From Nymphaea colorata (lineage: Eukaryota; Streptophyta; Magnoliopsida; Nymphaeales; Nymphaeaceae), in contig NC_045148.1 of the NCBI RefSeq assembly GCF_008831285.2, positions 17,271,002 to 17,335,001 of the forward strand: 64,000 nucleotides of DNA, read 5' to 3'. Made by a program: the position numbers and the translations under genes. The notes under the pieces were generated by a model. The model saw only the letters and a list, made by a program, of their open reading frames with translations, made no database searches and was not told where the DNA came from. Shown piece after piece: positions 56,986 through 64,000 of this stretch (within the stretch, counting starts at the first letter, position 1; every line of letters begins with the position of its first letter).

Positions 56986-57134
56986 TAATTGAACTGCTTT
57001 ATAACCCATTGGGGTTTAACGTTTCAGAAACCGAACGGCAATCTCATGGCAAACTAGTAATTTACCTCACAGTGGAGACTCTAAGCCAACCACTGCCCCA
57101 ACCTGACGGGGCAAGCCCTCAAAGAAGAGTGCCA

Positions 57135-58620
57135 CAAATTACCTCTATTATCTTTTTACTACATGTGTTTTTCTCTGTCTTGTTTTTCTTAGTAATAGCG
57201 ATCCTAAGATTAAACCACTTAAATCTCAAAGCCCAAATTGGCAGAGGTCAGAATTGATCAAAGTATTAGTCTCTCCATGCATTCGAAGGAGATTTTGTCA
57301 GCTTTTAGCTTAATGAATCTGATATCCGTGTATTCGAATGAAAATTCTTAGTTCATTGAAATAACGATCTCTGCTCTGCGTGTTCAAATAAAGAAGTACC
57401 TGAAATTAAACCCCGTACTCAGTTGTCTCTTACCTAAAAACTTCCTGACGTAATGTTCAAGTGGCTGTAATTAAATGAATCTCAGTTTGGGAGGATATAT
57501 AATAAAAAAATTGAAGTAATCCGCCTACATCTATGATTAGATGGTTTTTCTTAAAAAAAAAAGACAGTTTATGATGTTAAAACCATCGCAAATGGTGCAT
57601 TCCATAGCTAAAACATGTGGCCAATCAACTTTTCTCAAGGAATACACCATTTGTTACCGTTTTTAATATTGCATATATATATATATATATATAAGAACTG
57701 TAGGGTTTTTAACAATTTAGATTGTGCTTTTGAAGCTAAGTCTGAAACAACAGCAAAACACGCTCTTTCAACTAATTTTTGATGATTAAATTGTGTTTTT
57801 GGAACTACGTTTGACACTACAGCAAGATTTCGCAGGTAGTCTCTAGTGTCTGCATCATCTAAACATGCCATTAATTAGTTGTAACTTGTAACTTTTATGA
57901 GTCAAAAGTTATCCCTGTATGGTTGGCTTTTTATTTAAGAATGACTTATATGCGTGTAAACCACCCTCACATTTGTTAATCACATTTAATGTTGACTGCT
58001 TTCTTCTCGGAAACGGTTCGTTGATCCAGTAGGATAAAAGAACAAAACTGAGCCCAAATGGTTGAACCTTCTTATTTTTTTTTCCCATTAAAGGGTTTTG
58101 ATAAGTGGCCCGCTTTACTTGCTGCTTGAATGATGAGTAACCAGCCATGCAAGATAGAACACGGGGAGGGCCGCAACCCGAGACACTAAAAGCAGGTCTT
58201 ATAACTTCTAAAGTTGGGTGGAAATTTTGACTTTTTTTTTTGAACGGGGGAGACCCCACTCACCGAAAAGTGAGGAGTGTCCACATACTCTTCTTCTGTT
58301 TAAAGTGGTTGTCAAAATGTGTTCTTACGCACTTTCCACCCGGAAGAGAGTTTCTTACTTTGAGTAGAGTCATAAACAAGTTATTGATGCATGTTATGGG
58401 AGTTGAAGATGTGAGGGATAGAGAGAGATGAAAGAAATGGACAAGTGGGTTGATGTCAAGTTTGACGGATGTATTGAAATTGGTTTTTGTGTTGAATCCC
58501 TGCCCAAGAAATTCAAATGATCATCCTAATCTAAATCCATTCCATTCGAATGGAACTAATTAGGTTTTAAACTTTTTTGAAACTAGACAACAAGTTATCA
58601 AAGAAAAACGAACTAAAAAC
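57135..58620 (+). repeat. Segmental repeat S, copy 2
   Basis: Same order as 23,870-25,330, with about 110 bp more around 57,690-57,800 and the same small inverted repeat ('ccatcgcaaatggtg', 'caccatttgttaccg'). A (TA)n tract lies at 57,675-57,693. Its end merges with the L module. Confidence 0.7.
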
Positions 58621-58763
58621 TCAGAGAGACGTATCTATTGTTTTTCTAGTTCATAATATGTCCTTTTATACAGATCCAATACGCTGAATTGTGATCCTAT
58701 CATGAGACATTAACTCCGGTGTGTTTGATAGATGTGAGGCTTATGAAATCTCCCTAAGGCTAA

Positions 58764-59030
58764 TGCTGGGTTTCACCTGTTAACCTATCATCTGAAGGCA
58801 GTTACGTACATTCAAAGGCTGGAGAAGATCATGCTGAATTAATTCAGCACAATCTTAATAAAAAGGAAATCATACCTGCTGCTAACAACTGCTCAACGGC
58901 AGGAAAAGATCATGATCATGATCTTAACAATCAAGAAACAGGGTATCTTAGGGAAGGAAATTTAAGCAACGAAAATGGTAACACATCCTCATTAAAGATG
59001 AGAGCAATGTTACAGAGAATCAAAGTTTAA
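58764..59030 (+). CDS. Unknown coding fragment inside an L module
   Basis: A frame of 88 codons without an ATG reads ...SEGSYVHSKAGEDHAELIQ..., CSTAGKDHDHDLNNQE..., SSLKMRAMLQRIKV and ends in TAA at 59,028. The composition is protein-like. The surrounding 58,778-59,185 block is absent from the matching L modules at 7630 and 51,325, so it arrived as an insertion and is probably a captured exon. Gene not recognised. Confidence 0.35.
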   Translation, partial: CWVSPVNLSSEGSYVHSKAGEDHAELIQHNLNKKEIIPAANNCSTAGKDHDHDLNNQETGYLREGNLSNENGNTSSLKMRAMLQRIKV

Positions 59031-59348
59031 GGAAAGATTGTTTAAAATTCAAACAAATGAAATATCATCATCAAGGGAACCTCACATCATCTAAGTCTTG
59101 GTGTGAGAGATAGTGGAGGTAGGATTTTATCGGAACCACTTTAAAACTTCCTATCTTGCATATTTCCTTTCATCACCACCATCGAAAAAAGAAGATTTTA
59201 GATTTCCAATCTGTGGGAAGTACTCCAAATCCTCGTGTCTGATATGTAAAATTATATCTCGTTGGATCTCAGGTCAAAGATTAACAAGTGTTTTCATTTT
59301 TTCATTTTTTTGCTATTTTCTTCCTCTCCATCGCCGCAGCATACCGGT

Positions 59349-59394
59349 CTCCTCCATTCCCCTCCACCCATTGTCGGGTGGAGGGATGGAGGAG
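59349..59394. repeat. GC-rich hairpin
   Basis: CTCCTCCATTCCCCTCCACCC pairs with GGGTGGAGGGATGGAGGAG around a 6-base loop (one bulge). Confidence 0.7.
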
Positions 59395-60040
59395 CCTTAT
59401 GACTGCTTGACGGCATGGGGCTTCGGTGACCGGAGGGTGAGCCCCTTCCTTCCACCCATCATCTGGTGGACGGAATGGAATGGGGAGGCTGCCTGATGCA
59501 GTCTGTGTTAGAAGGGGAGAGGGAGCACGAGAGAGGGGAAGAAAGGGGTTTGGGTGGCACACAGTGTGGGCCCGGCTTTACCCACTAAAGGGTTGGGCTC
59601 GGGTTGGCCAACACATAAAAACATAAGCTGAGCTTGCCCAATTAAATTAAAAAATATATACTTAATATAAAATAATATATCAATATAATTAATCTTAATA
59701 AAATATTATAATTATATATAAAAGTTAATAAAGTATATATTAAAAAAATCTTATTAAGCCGAACGACGCTTAATTGGGCCCACTCGAGCTGGCCCGATAA
59801 CTTATCAAGATGGCTTGGTGCCCATTTTCAGGCCGAGCCCGAGCTCGAGTTGGGTGAGGTACCCATCAGGTGCCCGACCCTACGCCCAGCCTTACTAACA
59901 GGAGAGGAGATCTGCCCATGATTGATGTTTCATAGTGTCTACTTAATCTAGAGTCATTATATATGCACATAAACATACGAACAAAATTATATTAAACTCA
60001 ACTCACTTGAACCATAACATTGGTAATTTAAGAGGACCGA

Positions 60041-60073
<33 letters not shown>

Positions 60074-60074
60074 C

Positions 60075-60126
<52 letters not shown>
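60041..60126. repeat. (TA)n microsatellite
   Basis: TA repeats with ACATAT interruptions; a second (TA)n lies at 60,349-60,414 and a third at 60,549-60,585. Confidence 0.9.
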
Positions 60127-60344
60127 GAACGACAACTCTAGTTATCACACAACCATGTAATCAAAACTGTCCATGTAAAGTATAAAGATGATTGAGAGAA
60201 AAATAAAAAAAAAATATAAATTAATATTAGATGACGAAAATGTTCATCATCTTTTTCTTTTTATTTTTCTCTTAACCGTCCATCATGTTGGATCATATAG
60301 TTCAGATTAGATGACAACATGACTCTGAAAAGCTAGAGTCACTA

Positions 60345-60417
<73 letters not shown>

Positions 60418-60982
60418 CAAAAAGTATGAACAACTAGAGGACTACATATCTTGTGAAAAAGGCACAGCATGGCCTCGTGTTAACAACTAAAAACGGAAAG
60501 AAGAATAGATGATCTGAATCTAAAATCATCATAATATAAAAACCCAGGATATATATATATACATATATATATATACACACACACACATTCCTCATATGTG
60601 TGTATATGTAGTTAATTATATACATTTGAAGCCACTATGACACATTTATTGACACTATGTGGTTTACATAACTTAACTTTTAGTTTTCAGGTAAGCAAAA
60701 AATATCAAAGGGTCAGCTTTTTGCCAAACAGGCAAACAACCAACAAACTAAAGATATGGAACCTACGCTTCGGCACTCTTAATAAGGCAATGCAAAAGTG
60801 ATGTGAGCTATAACAACTACTTATATAAAATGGATGGAGGAGACCGTAAAAGAGTTTGGTAAAGTCACACTTCTAAAGCCAATAGTGCTTCCCATGGCTA
60901 AAGGGTTTGTATTTCAAATTTAGCTTTCTAAACTCAAACTAGAATCAGTGGTCACCAAATATATTTCGTAAGTGTTTCAACA

Positions 60983-60994
60983 TGGTATCAGAGC
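60983..60994 (+). other. Primer binding site of Cop-N copy E
   Basis: TGGTATCAGAGC, an exact match to the initiator Met-tRNA primer site, directly after an LTR-like end TTTCAACA. It is the only intact one among the Cop-N copies; the others read tagtatcaaacc, gatatcagagc and tggaatcagagc. Confidence 0.9.
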
Positions 60995-60997
60995 TAT

Positions 60998-62470
60998 GAG
61001 TTCAATGGCAGAACATGGACCTAAGGAGATCAACAATGGATGTCAGTCTGGTGATGATGCTGATCTCAACATCAATGGTGCCGATACATCCCAGGTGTTG
61101 TCTAGCCCTTTTTATATTCATCACAATGATAATCTTGGAAATGCTTTGGTGTCTCGAAATTTTAATGGAGAAAATTATGGGATATGGAGTAGAGCCATGC
61201 TCTTGGCTCTCTCGACAAAAAGTAAGACCAGTTTTATAGATGCCAAATAAGGGTGACCCTAACCATTGTATGTGGATCAGATGCAACAATCTTGTACTGT
61301 CTTGAATCTTCAATTCAGTCACTAAGGATATTTTAACAAGCATCATATACTCAATTAATGCTAGAGTCTGGCAAGATTTGGAAGAACGCTTCTCACAAAG
61401 TCTTGTTCCTCGGATTTATCAAATCCAGAGTGCCATATGCTGCCTACAGCAAGGTACTATGTCCATTGCATCAAGCTATACCAAGCTAAAAGCTCTTTGA
61501 GATGAGTTTAGTTCCTGCTCTCTGGTTCCAGTTTGTTCCTATAGTGCTATGAAGGCATAATCTGAAATCCATTTTTACAAAAGATGCCTGCGGTCAAGGC
61601 GGTGGAGGACATGATACTAAAGGCATCACACTAGCCTTGACCCTTGAACAATATAGTGGGCTTCTATCCTTGGTGAAGGACCAGCCAGACAACATCAATT
61701 TTACCGGTAATATAGCCACCACAGGTAATAATTATTCAACTAATTTATACTCTCTTACTAGGATTATAGATTCGGGACCCATTCAACATATATGCTTTGA
61801 TGCACAAGCATTTCATATATTAAAAACGTGCAATGTGCCTGGAACATTACAAATGGAATAACTCTCTTAGCACATCAGATGGGTAAAATATATGTCTTCA
61901 TTTGAAATAGATGACATGTTACGTATACCATCGTTCAAGGTCAATTTGCTATGTGTTGGTGAACTTACTAAAAGTCTAAAGTGTTCTATAACCTTTTTTT
62001 CTGATCATTGTGTTATCGAGTGCCCGGCATCGAAGATGATGATTGGTCGGGGCGAGGTGAAAAGCGGTTTGTATGTTCTTCGACAAGGCCCAACGTGTGC
62101 TCACACCTACTTTGCAAGTTTAGCATAAGCGAATAGGTCGTCTCTCATTTTCTCGTTTGAAGTTAGTGAAAAAAAAAAGTATTGATTTGAATAATAATTA
62201 TGTGTGTGATGTGTGCCTCGTGCAAAACATTGGTTTTACATAACTCTACTTTTTCCAGTAACCGGAAAATATAAAGGGTAGCCTTTTGCCAAACAGCCAA
62301 CCAACTAAAGATATGCAACGTAGGCGGAAGACATTTTTCATGAGACAGTTATTAAAAAATGAGGCTTCATGTAAACTTTTTTTTTTTAATCTATAGGATC
62401 CTTTTTAGTCGACCAAGGAGATTAACGACATCTTAAGATTCCAACTATGACATTTTTTCTGCCATAGAGA
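60998..62470 (+). pseudogene. Cop-N copy E: gag, protease, pre-integrase remnants
   Basis: Begins ATGAGTTCAATGGCAGAACA. Gag reads 'PFYIHHNDNLGNALVSRNFN', 'GENYGIWSRAML' to 61,250. The protease site near 61,770 reads IIDSGPIQHIC, the least damaged of the set but with Ala replaced by Pro. 61,892-62,128 carries the protease tail and pre-integrase ('MMIGRGEVKSGLYVLRQG'). Integrase core and RT are absent. Confidence 0.8.
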
Positions 62471-62479
62471 TTGGTGTAG

Positions 62480-62925
62480 TGACATTGCTGGTGCAACCTC
62501 ATTTATAGTTAAAATCTTCTCTTATTAGGATTTTTTTAGAATTTCACCAAGTCGATTCATGGCATCTTGAATTTCCAATTATAGAGATTGGTGGGTTCGC
62601 ATAAGTTTCCAGAAGAACCACACAGTATCCAAAAACTAATGCTAATCAAATTTGCATGGAAAGCCAATTCTACAACCCCTCGAAGGAAAATATAAAAGCA
62701 AAATACGGCTTAAAAGGAAAAGTTGATCACTAAAAATCTCAAAATAAACAAGAAGCCAGAACGATGGAATCATGGAGAGACTTTTGTATTCCTTCCCTTC
62801 TAATCCAGCACCAAGCAGCCCTGAGGAAATAAAATCTCTCATTTTCATGAGTTCAATGATTTTCCTTGTGTAGGGAGGAGGAATCTCATGACTGAGAGGT
62901 GGTGAGCTCATGGAAGTCTCAGGCA
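62480..62925 (+). repeat. X module, copy 6
   Basis: Follows Cop-N copy E and leads directly into F1 copy 3. Confidence 0.7.
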
Positions 62926-64000
62926 AGCCACCAACAAAATGTAAGCAGGAGCATGTGGGAATCGAACCACTTGAAGCTAGTAGTTTGATTCTGCAGCTCT
63001 TGAGACGTCCCTAGCCTCCTCTGGTTCACCGGCAATCGTTGTTGTTTCTAGTCGCCAGAATGCGACATATTCACCTCCCCTCTCTTCACAAGAAAACGAA
63101 CAAATCAACCAAAACACCGAAAATTTATATCTTCCCTAATGCCGACGAACCTGAGTGAGCAAGGGGCGACGATCTCCACCGATGCCCCCTATATAGATAT
63201 AGAGAGAGAGAAGAAAGAGAGGGAAGGAGAGAGAGAAAGAAAGAGAGAAGAGAGGAAGAGGAAGGAAAAAGGGGAGTTCGTGATCGAAAAGATGGCACAT
63301 AATGAATGTGGGAGAAAAAGAACAGAGAGCACCAAGAAGAAAGGGAAAAGAAAAGAAAGATCAGCTTGTAGTAACCAGGCATATAAACAGAAACCTAGGC
63401 TCGACACTGATCAACCTTAAACACGATCTAATATATTTGGAATTCCAAAAACCCTGAAAAAAAAAATAAACACCATAAAAAAATATGGGGTGAGCCCTCT
63501 CACCATCCCTATGCTCTTTTCAATATTCACTAATTTTCTTTGTAATACTTATTTTGAAATTTTTTCCACCTCAGTCTTAAAAGGAAACAAAAAATTATTG
63601 GCGAACGTTTCCCCCGCCCTCCCACTAACTGATCAGGACCCGTTTGTCATTTTCAGCAAAGAAAAATGTACTAATGCAGGCAACGGCAACGATGCCCTCT
63701 CCTTCTCCTGGTGGGACACATCCTTTCTTTGCCAAAAATGACAAACGGGTCCTGATCAGCTAGTGGGAGGGCGGGGGACACGTTCGCCAATAATTTTTTG
63801 TTTCCTTTTAAGACTGAGGTGGAAAAAATTTCAAAATAAGTATTATAAAAATAATTATTGAATATTGAAAAGAGCATAGGGATGGTGAGAGGGCTCCTCC
63901 GATATTTTTTTTATGGTGTTTATTTTTCTTATTTTTTAAGGTTTTTGGAATTATAAATATATTGGATGGTGTTTAAGGTGTATCACTGCCCAGCCTAGGT
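62926..64000. mobile_element. Palindromic element F1, copy 3 (cut by window end)
   Basis: Left arm 62,926-63,665; loop about 63,666-63,722; right arm from about 63,723 to the window end, where it is still pairing ('gcccagcctaggt' with 'acctaggctcgac' near 63,395). Next to the loop 'aatgacaaacgggtcctgat' pairs with 'gatcaggacccgtttgtcat' almost perfectly. The arm content is as in the other F1 copies, including the MSHSGDWKQ-type frame (minus, near 62,940-63,065). Confidence 0.78.

Larger units (their letters stand above)
58300..60982 (+). repeat. L module before Cop-N copy E, split by insertions
   Basis: L-type sequence at 58,300-58,777, 59,186-59,295 and 60,620-60,850 is separated by two insertions relative to 51,018-52,157. 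The last stretch ends TTTCAACA at 60,982 directly before an intact primer site, a canonical LTR end not seen in the other copies, but 60,850-60,982 is not similar to them. The 59,295-60,620 insertion holds TA microsatellites (60,041-60,126, 60,349-60,414, 60,549-60,585), a GC-rich hairpin (59,349-59,394) and hAT-like GGGC-rich sequence (59,560-59,885) without proven borders. Confidence 0.55.

Noticed and set aside
59560-59885. Possible third TAGGG-type hAT element
   Set aside because: The right end reads CGACCCTA, but no matching left end or 8-bp duplication was found.

Overview
This window is from a plant nuclear genome, most likely a flowering plant. The evidence is Ty3/gypsy and Ty1/copia retrotransposons with plant-type initiator-Met-tRNA primer sites, hAT-type elements with 8-bp target duplications, an L1 LINE fragment, and broken pieces of plant genes (a PDR-type ABCG transporter, actin-related protein ARP7). 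I found no intact host gene, tRNA, rRNA or CRISPR. Nearly everything is mobile or mobile-derived, nested, and decayed by frameshifts and stop codons. Inverted-repeat and duplication coordinates come from reading the sequence by eye and are approximate (about 10-30 bp) unless a target duplication or splice site fixes them.

Layout. 1-6877: part of a minus-strand Ty3/gypsy element (integrase, RNase H, RT, protease, gag, primer site, one long LTR). 6955-11.7 kb: first copy of a truncated copia-derived family, here called Cop-N (LTR-like L module, primer site, gag, protease, GAG-pre-integrase, then a non-coding X module), with a second partial copy in tandem. 11.7-14.0 kb: a large palindrome (F4) with an L1 LINE 3' piece in one arm. 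14,980-21,761: a full-length Ty1/copia element with the 5-bp target duplication CCATC. 21.8-36.5 kb: mosaic of Cop-N copies, X and Y modules, and long inverted-repeat elements of three families (F1, F2, F3), with a solo LTR and captured coding fragments. 36.5-41.5 kb: exons of a broken minus-strand ABCG/PDR transporter, split by a 2.7-kb hAT-type element (target duplication ACAACAGG) that carries a spliced 5' gene fragment. 41.7-48.1 kb: two ARP7 exon fragments, a second hAT-type element (TGTCAAAT), and a deleted minus-strand copia element. 49.8-50.4 kb: a third hAT-type element (GCAAGTAG). 51-64 kb: two more Cop-N copies, a 2-kb palindrome (F3), a segmental duplicate of 24-25 kb, and an F1 palindrome running off the end.

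Most notable points. (1) At least seven long near-palindromes in four families, with arms of roughly 0.3-0.8 kb, several carrying captured coding sequence; if transcribed they would fold into long double-stranded RNA. (2) The full-length copia appears to start its gag inside the 5' LTR and splice over a 1.86-kb leader: the splice is frame-compatible and the LTR reading frame is kept in both LTRs. (3) The Cop-N copies share one truncated architecture, which suggests spread as a non-autonomous family. (4) A related empty site for the full-length copia insertion is present elsewhere in the window.
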